Source: Oxalobacteraceae bacterium OTU3CINTB1 (GTDB taxonomy: Bacteria; Pseudomonadota; Gammaproteobacteria; Burkholderiales; Burkholderiaceae_D). From it: 64,000 bases of DNA. The stretch lies in the NCBI GenBank assembly GCA_024123955.1, contig CP099652.1:5084001-5148000 (forward strand), given 5' to 3'. Shown in pieces: positions 8,630 through 16,099 of the stretch (position 1 is its first letter; each line of letters opens with the position of its first letter). The notes beneath the pieces are model-generated. The model was given only the letters and a program-made list of their open reading frames with translations. It was not told the DNA's origin and ran no database searches. The position numbers were made by a program, and so were the translations under genes.

Positions 8630-9318
8630 TGCGCGCCATCAAACCGTTGCAGATCGCCGTCTTCCTAGGCTTGCTGGCCGTGATCCTGGCGCTGGGCGTG
8701 GGCGCCACCGCGCTGCTGCTGGGCGGCTTGCCGCTGGGCGATTTTCGCGGCGTGGCGCTGCTGCTGGCGGCGGTGCTGCTGACCTACCTGGCGGCCTTTG
8801 CCGTGTACCGCGGCTTCCTGTTGGTCATGCCGCTGCGCGAGGGCGAGGTGGCCGAGAACTCGCGCCACGAACTGGCCGCCAACGTCAACATCCTGTTCTA
8901 CCTGTTGCTCTTCAATTCGCTGATCCGCACGCACTTCATCCCGGTGCCGGTGGCGCGGCTGATCTACCTCGCGCTCGGCGCCAGGCTGGGCGCCAACACC
9001 TACAGCGCCGGCGCCCTGCTCGATCCGCCGCTCACGCGCATCGGCAGCAACACCATCATCGGCCACGACGCGGTGATCTTCGCGCACGTGATCGAAGGCA
9101 GCCGGCTGGAACTGAAAGCGGTCGTCATCGGCGACACCGTCACCATCGGCGCCAAGGCGGTGGTGATGGCGGGTGTGCGCATCGGCGACCACGCCATCGT
9201 TTCGGCCGGCGCGGTGGTGACCAAGGACACCCACATCGGCGCCGGCGAAATCTGGGGCGGCATTCCGGCGCGCAAAATCAAAGCGGCCTCGACACTCAAA
9301 GCAAGCGGGCTAAGCTAG
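8629..9318 (+). CDS. Membrane-anchored left-handed beta-helix (hexapeptide) acyltransferase
   Basis: The protein has 229 aa; its ATG overlaps the preceding TGA by one base. Two hydrophobic segments (about 7-32 and 40-66) form a membrane anchor. The C-terminal half is built of hexapeptide turns (IGSNTIIGHDAVIFA, IGDTVTIGAKAVVMAGVRIG, then AGAVVTKDTHIGAGEIWGG), the fold of LbH acetyltransferases. It is the last gene of the ThiF-nitroreductase operon and suggests an acylation step at the membrane. Acceptor and donor are unknown. Sigma-54-controlled PEP-CTERM genes follow directly downstream. Confidence 0.88.
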   Translation: MRAIKPLQIAVFLGLLAVILALGVGATALLLGGLPLGDFRGVALLLAAVLLTYLAAFAVYRGFLLVMPLREGEVAENSRHELAANVNILFYLLLFNSLIRTHFIPVPVARLIYLALGARLGANTYSAGALLDPPLTRIGSNTIIGHDAVIFAHVIEGSRLELKAVVIGDTVTIGAKAVVMAGVRIGDHAIVSAGAVVTKDTHIGAGEIWGGIPARKIKAASTLKASGLS

Positions 9319-9339
9319 GGCAATGAACTGGCGTGTACA

Positions 9340-9357
9340 AGTGACGGAATTTTTTAC
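9340..9357 (+). promoter_or_regulatory. Conserved upstream element of PEP-CTERM gene 1
   Basis: AGTGACGG followed by a T-run ending in AC. The same element occurs upstream of the second PEP-CTERM gene, differing at 2 of 18 bases, and in both cases starts exactly 82 bp before the sigma-54 promoter. It is a candidate enhancer site for a PrsR-type sigma-54 activator. Confidence 0.5.
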
Positions 9358-9421
9358 GCCCTTTTCGACGCGCAACACACATCGCGGCGCAAGCCTTTGA
9401 ATACACAGGCTTCGTCCAGGC

Positions 9422-9437
9422 TGGCAGGGGTTTTGCT
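9422..9437 (+). promoter_or_regulatory. Sigma-54 (-24/-12) promoter of PEP-CTERM gene 1
   Basis: TGGCAGGGGTTTTGCT fits the sigma-54 consensus TGGCAC(G/A)N4TTGC(A/T) except at one position. The start codon lies 70 nt after its first base. The second PEP-CTERM gene has a near-identical promoter at the same distance. PEP-CTERM genes in floc-forming betaproteobacteria are known to depend on RpoN and PrsK/PrsR. Confidence 0.8.
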
Positions 9438-9491
9438 GAAGAGGTGGAGCGACCTTGATTTCCAGGGTCTTCTATTTCTTGGGGAACAGCT

Positions 9492-10439
9492 ATGAACTAT
9501 TACAAACCCGCCGCCGCCGCCCTCCTCGCCGCCACGCTGGCAACACCGTTCGGCGCGCTCGCCGCCCCCGTGGTCGGCCTCGACCCCACCGGCACCGGCA
9601 CCTACACCACCTACGCCGACCTGTGGACCAACATCACCGACACCGCCGTGGTCACCGGCTTCGTTCCCGGCGCCACCGTCGGCGGCCCCGGCGGCATCGC
9701 GCCGTACGTGACCGAGCTGCACACGCAGACCGTCATCGGCACCATGAGCAACAGCAATGCCGGCGCCATCGTCACCCCGGCCGGCCTCAACACCAGCTTC
9801 GAGATGACCAAGATCGTGCGCTTCGAGGAACTGGTCACGTCGCAAAACGCGACCACCGCCACCTTCGGGTTGGCGCCCAGCCAGTCGGCGGCGATGGACG
9901 TCGATCCCACCCGCGCCGGCGTGCAGAACTTCGCCGTGTTCTTCGACCGCATCACCCCGGGCGGCGCCAGCCAGGCCGTGCCCGGCAACGGCGTCGACAC
10001 GGTGCGCTGCTACGGCGCCGGCGTCACCGGTGGCGCCGCCAACGGTTGCGGCGGCGGCGCGGGCGACCCGGACGGCGACGGCATCATGGTCCTGTCGGGC
10101 CACCTGGTCTTCAACACCGCCAGCTTCGTCGCCAGCGGCGCCGTCGGCACCGGCTCGTTCGACACCCGCTTCGTGATCGATTATGTCGATCCCGCCTACC
10201 TCGACGTCGTCACCGGCTCGGTGTTCCGGGACCGCTTCACCGGCACCACCAATGTGCCGACATTCTTTACACCGACCTCGATGTGGGACGGCGCCACGCC
10301 AACCACCGTGCCGTTCCTGAAAGTGGACTCCTCGCAGTCCTTCGCCGCCGTGCCGGAACCCGGCACCGTGGCCATCATCGGGCTGGGCCTGGCCGGACTG
10401 GCACTGAGCAAACGCCGCAAAACCAACGCTGCTTGCTGA
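9492..10439 (+). CDS. PEP-CTERM sorting-domain protein, paralogue 1
   Basis: The protein has 315 aa. It has an N-terminal signal peptide (about 1-25, ending GALAAP) and a canonical C-terminal exosortase sorting tag: VPEPGT, a hydrophobic stretch (VAIIGLGLAGLAL), then SKRRK. The tag directs cell-surface or exopolysaccharide-linked export by exosortase (EpsH/XrtA type). The middle carries two Cys (VRCYG, NGCGG) and a calcium-loop-like DPDGDG. It is closely related along its length to the next gene, so the two arose by duplication. Expression is probably sigma-54 dependent. The function of the body is unknown; a role in matrix or flocs is inferred. Confidence 0.9.
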   Translation: MNYYKPAAAALLAATLATPFGALAAPVVGLDPTGTGTYTTYADLWTNITDTAVVTGFVPGATVGGPGGIAPYVTELHTQTVIGTMSNSNAGAIVTPAGLNTSFEMTKIVRFEELVTSQNATTATFGLAPSQSAAMDVDPTRAGVQNFAVFFDRITPGGASQAVPGNGVDTVRCYGAGVTGGAANGCGGGAGDPDGDGIMVLSGHLVFNTASFVASGAVGTGSFDTRFVIDYVDPAYLDVVTGSVFRDRFTGTTNVPTFFTPTSMWDGATPTTVPFLKVDSSQSFAAVPEPGTVAIIGLGLAGLALSKRRKTNAAC

Positions 10440-10492
10440 TGGGCCGTTTGCCGTAGGCGGTGGCAAAGACGGCATCCTCTTCGGCGCTTTTC

Positions 10493-10529
10493 AACGGACC
10501 CCGGCGCCATGCCCGCGGTCCGTTTTTTT
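10493..10529 (+). terminator. Rho-independent terminator after PEP-CTERM gene 1
   Basis: AACGGACC pairs with GGTCCGTT around a 16-nt loop and is followed by seven T in all. The second paralogue has a related terminator with the same GGTCCG arm. Confidence 0.85.
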
Positions 10530-10547
10530 AGTGACGGCTTTTTTTAC
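10530..10547 (+). promoter_or_regulatory. Conserved upstream element of PEP-CTERM gene 2
   Basis: AGTGACGG followed by a T-run ending in AC. It matches the element at 9340 at 16 of 18 positions and lies 82 bp before the promoter in both copies. It begins directly after the terminator of gene 1. Confidence 0.5.
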
Positions 10548-10611
10548 AATAGTTGCAAAAGCGTAGTATGGGTGTTGCGCAAGTGCTTGATTTCTTTCAG
10601 TTCACATTGCT

Positions 10612-10627
10612 TGGCAAGGGTTTTGCT
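10612..10627 (+). promoter_or_regulatory. Sigma-54 (-24/-12) promoter of PEP-CTERM gene 2
   Basis: TGGCAAGGGTTTTGCT differs from the gene 1 promoter at one base and retains the GG and GC dinucleotides at correct spacing. The ATG lies 70 nt after its first base, as for gene 1. Confidence 0.8.
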
Positions 10628-10681
10628 CTATAGGCATACGACCCCGATTTCCGGGTGCCGCCAACTCCAGGGAGCACACAC

Positions 10682-11641
10682 ATGAACATCCTCAAACCCG
10701 CACTGGCCGCCGCCGCAATCGCCACCGCCCTGGCCGCGCCGCTCGGCGCCAGCGCCGGCCCCACCGTGGGCCTCGATGTCACCGGCAGCGGCAACTACAG
10801 CACCTATGCCGATCTGTGGACCAACGTCACCGACACCGGCCTGGCCACCGGCTTCATCCCCGGGCGCACCGTCGGCACCGGCCCCGGCGACAGCCTGCCC
10901 TACCTGACCGAGCTGCGGTCGCAGATGGTCATCGGCACCATGTCCAACAGCAACACCCCTGCCATCGTCACGCCGGCCGGCATGAACACCACCTTCGAAA
11001 TCAGCAAGGTGGTGCGCTTCCAAGAGCTGGTCAACGTCCAGACGCCGACCACCGCCCACTTCACCCTGCCGCCCTCGCAGTCGGCCGCGATGGACGTCGA
11101 CCCGCTGCGCGCCGGCGTGCAAAACATCGCCATCTACTTCGACCGGATCACCAACGGCGCCGGCAGCAGCCGCGCCGTGCCGGGCAACGGTAACGGCACC
11201 GTGCGCTGCTACGGCACCGGTTCGACCTCGACCGGCTGCGGCACCTCGCCCGGCGACACCGACGGCGACGGCATCATCATCCTGTCGGGCCACCTGGTGT
11301 TCAACGACGCCAGCTTCACCGCCAGCGGCGCGGTCGGCACCGGCTCGTTCGATTCGCGCTTCATGATCGATTATGTCGATGCCGCCTACCTGGACATCGT
11401 CACCGGTTCCATCTTCCAGGACAAGATCACCGGGACCACCAACGTGCCCTCGTTCTTCTCGCCGACGATGATGTGGGACGGCGCCACGCCCACCACGGTG
11501 CCGTTCCTGAAAGTCGATTCGTCGCAGTCCTTCGCCGCCGTGGCGGTGCCCGAACCCGGCACCCTGGCCATCATGGGCCTGGGCTTCGCCGGCCTGGCCA
11601 TGGGCAGCCGCCGGAAAAGCGACGCCGGAAGCAAATCCTGA
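10682..11641 (+). CDS. PEP-CTERM sorting-domain protein, paralogue 2
   Basis: The protein has 319 aa. Signal peptide about 1-26; C-terminal tag VPEPGTLAIMGLGFAGLAMG followed by SRRK. Blocks shared with paralogue 1 include YADLWTN, IGTMSNSN, SQSAAMDVDP, DGDGI and SSQSFAAV. The central Cys pair (VRCYG, TGCGT) and the DTDGDG acidic loop are also kept. It is an exported surface protein sorted by exosortase; no exosortase gene is in the window. The ATG at 10682 is preferred over an in-frame start 9 codons upstream because the signal peptide begins here and the spacing matches paralogue 1. Confidence 0.9.
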   Translation: MNILKPALAAAAIATALAAPLGASAGPTVGLDVTGSGNYSTYADLWTNVTDTGLATGFIPGRTVGTGPGDSLPYLTELRSQMVIGTMSNSNTPAIVTPAGMNTTFEISKVVRFQELVNVQTPTTAHFTLPPSQSAAMDVDPLRAGVQNIAIYFDRITNGAGSSRAVPGNGNGTVRCYGTGSTSTGCGTSPGDTDGDGIIILSGHLVFNDASFTASGAVGTGSFDSRFMIDYVDAAYLDIVTGSIFQDKITGTTNVPSFFSPTMMWDGATPTTVPFLKVDSSQSFAAVAVPEPGTLAIMGLGFAGLAMGSRRKSDAGSKS

Positions 11642-11662
11642 CACTTCGGCTGTGTAACTTTG

Positions 11663-11698
11663 GCGGACCCTGGCGGCGTACCTCGGTCCGTTTTTTTT
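11663..11698 (+). terminator. Rho-independent terminator after PEP-CTERM gene 2
   Basis: CGGACC (11664) pairs with GGTCCG (11685) and eight T follow. It separates the PEP-CTERM genes from the convergent glycosyltransferase gene. Confidence 0.82.
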
Positions 11699-11712
11699 CG
11701 TCCGGATTGGAC

Positions 11713-12918
11713 TCACAACGGCAACAGCTCGCGCAGCAAAGCCGACAGCCGCGCGCCGGCGTCGTACAGCGCGAACTGCCCGGCCACCTTGCGCGCCGCC
11801 GCCCTGGCGCCGGGTTGCTCGAGCAAATCGACGGCGGCGCGGCGCAAGGCGTCCTCGTTCAAACGGTCCGAGCGCAGCAAGGCGCCGGCGCCGCTGGCCA
11901 CCACCCCATGCATGTTCAAATACTGGTCGAGGTTGCCTGCGATCCCGAGCACCGGCACGCCGGCGCCCAGGGCCTGCTGGCTGGTCGGACTGCCGCCATT
12001 GCAGACGACCAGGCTGGCGCGCCGCGCCGCCTCGATGCCCGGCAGATAGGCCGCCACGCGCGCGTTCGGTGGGACCGCTCCCATGGCCACCTTGCCGGCG
12101 GTCGCGGCGATCACGCCGACCGGCAACGTCGCCAACGCCTGCAATACGCGCGGCAGCAACGCGCCCTGGCCCGAACTGCCCAAGGTCACATAAACAATCG
12201 GCCTGTCCGCCGGCAACGCGTCCCACCAGTCCGGCAAGCCGGTGGGCGGCGACCACGCGACCGGCCCCAGATAAGAATGTGTGGAAGGCAAATTCGTCGC
12301 CGGAAACATCTCGGAGATGTCGGCGTACAACACATGGTCGGCGTCGGTGTAGACGCGGCGCAAATCGTGGCCCAGCGGCGGCAAGCCGTAGGTGCGCCGC
12401 ACCTGGTTGAGCGGCACGCTGTGCAAGGCGAACGCCAGCGGGCGCGCCAGCTTGAACAGCCGGTCGGCGATGGCGATCGGCAACACGCGCGACAGGCCGA
12501 TGGCCGGCACGCGGTAGTGCTGTCGCACCCAGGGACTCCAGTAGGCGTTGATCAAGCCCACATACGGCACGCCGGCCAGCCGCGCGCTGACCGACAGCGA
12601 CAGGCGGAAGTCGCCGATCACCAGATCCGGGCGCACTTGCTTGAACACGCGCAGGTCGTCCTCGACATAGCGGTGCAGGGTGGCCGCGTCGTAGACCGGC
12701 TTGCCGGCGGCCAGCGCGGCCAGGAAGCGCGCGCTGGAAATGCTGATGAGGCCCCAGCTGCGCACGTTGCTGCCGTTGAAGAACATTTCGTAGCCGGGTG
12801 CGCAGGCGATATGGACGTCGTAACGTCCGCGATCGAGCATCGCGGCCAGCGCCAGCGGGCGCCCCACGTGCGCCAACGTCACGGCCTCGGCCATAAACAA
12901 AATCTTTTTGCGTTCCAT
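11713..12918 (-). CDS. UGT/MGT-type glycosyltransferase
   Basis: The protein has 401 aa with a GT-B fold pattern. The N-terminal domain starts KKILFMAEAVTLAHVGRPLALA. The C-terminal nucleotide-sugar domain has YVTLGSSGQGALLPRVLQAL near the middle and the acceptor loop CNGGSPTSQQALGAGVPVLG, followed by NLDQYLNMHGV. These match the GT1/GT28-like family that transfers a sugar to small molecules or lipids. It stands alone, convergent with the PEP-CTERM genes. Acceptor unknown. A 198-bp gap with no gene separates its start from the divergent hybrid kinase. Confidence 0.88.
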   Translation of the reverse strand: MERKKILFMAEAVTLAHVGRPLALAAMLDRGRYDVHIACAPGYEMFFNGSNVRSWGLISISSARFLAALAAGKPVYDAATLHRYVEDDLRVFKQVRPDLVIGDFRLSLSVSARLAGVPYVGLINAYWSPWVRQHYRVPAIGLSRVLPIAIADRLFKLARPLAFALHSVPLNQVRRTYGLPPLGHDLRRVYTDADHVLYADISEMFPATNLPSTHSYLGPVAWSPPTGLPDWWDALPADRPIVYVTLGSSGQGALLPRVLQALATLPVGVIAATAGKVAMGAVPPNARVAAYLPGIEAARRASLVVCNGGSPTSQQALGAGVPVLGIAGNLDQYLNMHGVVASGAGALLRSDRLNEDALRRAAVDLLEQPGARAAARKVAGQFALYDAGARLSALLRELLPL

Positions 12919-13116
12919 ATCGCCAGCTTGAAGTGTGGTATCCGGCGTCGCTTGAGAATGCGCAAACGTGCAGCCTTAGACCTAGATCAACATCGCCCTT
13001 GCCACATGCATATATTTTTCCTAGTGGCACCCACGAATCCACGCACGAAGCGTGTGCCGCGCACCGCCCGCGTCGACGCCTTCGGCGCCCACTGTATCGT
13101 TGGGAACCGCTAAGCG

Positions 13117-16098
13117 ATGTTCAATTTCGAACGTTCCGGCCTGAGCCAGAAACTGACCATCATTTCCGTGCTGTCGACGGGCAGTGCCTTGATGCTGGTA
13201 TTCATTGCCTTCGCCGTCACCTCCGTGCTCAGCCACACCGACGACGAGCGCAAGCAATTGTCGGCGCTGGCCGGCGTGATCGGCAACAACAGCATGATCG
13301 CGCTATCGCGCGGCGACCGCAAGCAAGCTGAGCAGACGCTGGCGACGCTGGTGGCGGAGGACGACATCCTGCAGGCGGCGCTGTACGACGACGATGGCAA
13401 ATTGCTGGCGCGCTACGCGTCCGCCGATCTGGCGGACAACCAGCAGGCGCCGCCCCTGCTCGAGGTTCCCGCGGCCGGCCCGGAGGTACGCAGCGAGCGC
13501 ACCGGTCCGCCGTGGGCGCCGGCCATGCGGCTGCAACGGGACGTGCCCGGCCGCGACGCGCCGGCCGGCACCGTGCTGATCGAGCGCTCGCAGACGCGCA
13601 TGTGGGTCGACATCCTGAAAAACCTGGGCGCGGCGGCCGTCGCGGCGGTGCTGTCGTTCATGACGGCGCTGCTGATGGCGGCGCGCTTCAAGGGCAGCGT
13701 GGCCGAGCCGGTCGGCAAGCTGATCGCGGCGGCCCAGCAGGTCAGCCGCGGCCAGCCCACCGAGCGCATCAGCCACCAGCGCAGCGACGAGCTTGGCGCG
13801 TTGATCGACAGCTTCAACGACATGCTGGCACAGGTCGAGGCGCGCGACGGCGCGCTGGCGCAGTACCGCGACCAGCTCGAACGCCAGGTCGGCGTGCGCA
13901 CCGAGCAGCTGGAAAAGGCCAAGAACGCGGCCGAGGCGGCCAGCCAGGCCAAGAGCGCGTTCCTCGCCACCATGAGCCATGAAATCCGCACACCGATGAA
14001 CGGCGTGCTGGGCATGACCGAGTTGCTGCTGGCCACGCGGCTAAGCGAGCAGCAACGCCACTACACCAGCATGGTCAAGCGTTCCGGCGAGCATTTACTG
14101 GTGATCATCAACGACATCCTCGACTTCTCCAAGATCGAGGCCGGCAAGCTGACGGTCGAATATATCCACTTCAACTTCCGCGATTTGCTCGACGATATAG
14201 ACAACGTCTTTTCGCCGCAGGCGCAGGCCAAGGGCATACGGCTCGAATTGGCCATCGCCAACGACATTCCGGTGGCCATCCACGGCGACCCGAACCGCTT
14301 GCGCCAGGTGATCTTCAATCTGCTGGGCAATGCCGTCAAGTTCACCGAGAGCGGCAAGATCACCGTCAAGGTCGCGGTGGTGCAGGAGGATCCGCAAACC
14401 GTCGGCCTGCGCTTCGAGGTGCACGACACCGGCATCGGCGTGTCGAGCGAGGCGCGCTCCCGTATTTTCGATTCCTTCTCGCAAGCGGACGGCTCGACCA
14501 CGCGCAAACACGGCGGCACCGGCCTCGGACTGGCGATCTCAAAACAACTGGTGGAGCTCATGGGAGGCACGATAGGCGTCGATCATGCGTTAACTCAAGG
14601 GTCGATCTTTTGGTTTGCCGTAAATTTCGATAAACCACGCGTCGATTTTGACGATCCTTCCAACACCAACTTGGGAATACGCGCTTTGATTGTTGACGAA
14701 AACCCCACCAGCCGCGCCGAGCTGGAACGGCGGCTGACGGCCTGGCGCGTGCTCAGCACCAGCGCCTCGGCCACGCAGGCGCTGCAACAGCTGCGCCACG
14801 CCGCGTCGGCCGCGCAACCCTTCGACGTCGTGCTGCTCGACATGGAGCTGCCGCGCACCAGCGGCCTTGCGCTGGCCGCGGCGATCCACGCCGACGCCGG
14901 GCTGGCCGCGACGCGGCTGTTGTTGCTGAGCACGGAACGCAACGCCGCCGACCGGGTCCAGCAGCGCGAGGCCGGGGTCGCCTTCCAACTGATCAAGCCG
15001 CCGCGCGAGTGCGACCTCTACGACTGCGTCGTCACCCAGACGCAGATGCGCAGCGCCGAACCGGCGCGCCTGCCGCCGTTGCAATCGCTGCAATCGCTGC
15101 AATCGTTGGCAAATGGCGACGAGCGGCCGATCCGCCTGCCGCATACGGGCGCGGCCTCGCCGGCGGCGCCGCCGTTGTCGAGTTTCAGCTCGAGCACGGC
15201 GCTGCCGGCCCAGCGCGCGCGCAAGGGACGCAAGGTGTTGCTGGCGGAAGACAATCCGGTCAACGTCGAAGTGGCCAGCGCCATGCTCGAAGGCCTGGGC
15301 CTGGACGTCAGCCGCGCCTGCAACGGCCAGGAAGCGTTGCGCTCGGTGCAGGCCGGCGACTTCGACCTGATTCTGATGGACTGCCAGATGCCGGTGATGG
15401 ACGGCTTTGCCGCCACCACCGAGATCCGCCGCCACGAGCAACAGCGCGGCCGCTCGCGCAGCCTGCCGATCATCGCCATCACCGCCAACGCGTTGCAGGG
15501 CGACCGCGAATCGTGCCTGGCCGCCGGCATGGACGACTACCTGAGCAAGCCGTTCACGCAGCAGGCGCTGGGCCTAACCATCGGCCGCTGGATCACGCTG
15601 CCACGGGTGGCGCCGGCGCCGCAGGACGGCCCGGCCGACGCGGCGCCGACGGACCTTGCGCCCAGCCCGCCCCGGCAGTCGGAAACGTCCAGCGACACAG
15701 CTGCGGCCGCGCCCGTCGCGGCCACGGTCCCGCCGGTGCAGGAATCGCTGATCAACCGGCAAGCGCTGGAAAACATCCGCGCGCTCAGCGCCAGCAACGG
15801 CGACGCGCTGCTCGAGCGGGTGCTGCAGGCGTATCTGGAAGACACGCCCAACCATTTGCGCATCATCAAGTCCGCCATCGACAGCGGCAGCACCGTGCAA
15901 ATACGCAAGGCGGCGCACAGCCTCAAATCCAGCAGCGCCAACGTCGGCGCCGACGCGCTGGCGCAGCGCTGCCGGGAAATGGAACAGCTGGGCCGCAACG
16001 ATACCACCGCAGGCGCCGCTGCCCTGCTCGATGATATGGAACGATCTTTCCAGGCCGTACGGCAGGCATTGGGAGCTATCCTGGAAAAGGAAATTTAA
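13117..16098 (+). CDS. Hybrid sensor histidine kinase (HAMP-HisKA-HATPase-REC-REC-Hpt)
   Basis: The protein has 993 aa. A membrane helix (about 14-37), a periplasmic region and a second helix (about 165-188) precede a HAMP domain and a short coiled coil. The HisKA site is [11 protein letters not shown] with His288. HATPase_c boxes DTGIGV and [14 protein letters not shown] follow. A first receiver keeps an acceptor-like Asp (LLDMELP) but has a loosened acidic pocket. The second receiver ([25 protein letters not shown]) is canonical. A C-terminal Hpt domain has His934 in [13 protein letters not shown]. The protein can thus run a full phosphorelay. The next gene starts 1 nt after its stop, so that REC-GGDEF-EAL protein is the probable output. 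Confidence 0.93.
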   Translation: MFNFERSGLSQKLTIISVLSTGSALMLVFIAFAVTSVLSHTDDERKQLSALAGVIGNNSMIALSRGDRKQAEQTLATLVAEDDILQAALYDDDGKLLARYASADLADNQQAPPLLEVPAAGPEVRSERTGPPWAPAMRLQRDVPGRDAPAGTVLIERSQTRMWVDILKNLGAAAVAAVLSFMTALLMAARFKGSVAEPVGKLIAAAQQVSRGQPTERISHQRSDELGALIDSFNDMLAQVEARDGALAQYRDQLERQVGVRTEQLEKAKNAAEAASQAKSAFLATMSHEIRTPMNGVLGMTELLLATRLSEQQRHYTSMVKRSGEHLLVIINDILDFSKIEAGKLTVEYIHFNFRDLLDDIDNVFSPQAQAKGIRLELAIANDIPVAIHGDPNRLRQVIFNLLGNAVKFTESGKITVKVAVVQEDPQTVGLRFEVHDTGIGVSSEARSRIFDSFSQADGSTTRKHGGTGLGLAISKQLVELMGGTIGVDHALTQGSIFWFAVNFDKPRVDFDDPSNTNLGIRALIVDENPTSRAELERRLTAWRVLSTSASATQALQQLRHAASAAQPFDVVLLDMELPRTSGLALAAAIHADAGLAATRLLLLSTERNAADRVQQREAGVAFQLIKPPRECDLYDCVVTQTQMRSAEPARLPPLQSLQSLQSLANGDERPIRLPHTGAASPAAPPLSSFSSSTALPAQRARKGRKVLLAEDNPVNVEVASAMLEGLGLDVSRACNGQEALRSVQAGDFDLILMDCQMPVMDGFAATTEIRRHEQQRGRSRSLPIIAITANALQGDRESCLAAGMDDYLSKPFTQQALGLTIGRWITLPRVAPAPQDGPADAAPTDLAPSPPRQSETSSDTAAAAPVAATVPPVQESLINRQALENIRALSASNGDALLERVLQAYLEDTPNHLRIIKSAIDSGSTVQIRKAAHSLKSSSANVGADALAQRCREMEQLGRNDTTAGAAALLDDMERSFQAVRQALGAILEKEI
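15080..15105 (+). repeat. In-frame 9-bp tandem repeat in kinase linker
   Basis: TGCAATCGC is repeated nearly three times, encoding Leu-Gln-Ser units in the linker between the two receiver domains. Being in frame, copy-number change would only alter linker length. Confidence 0.7.
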
Positions 16099-16099
16099 C

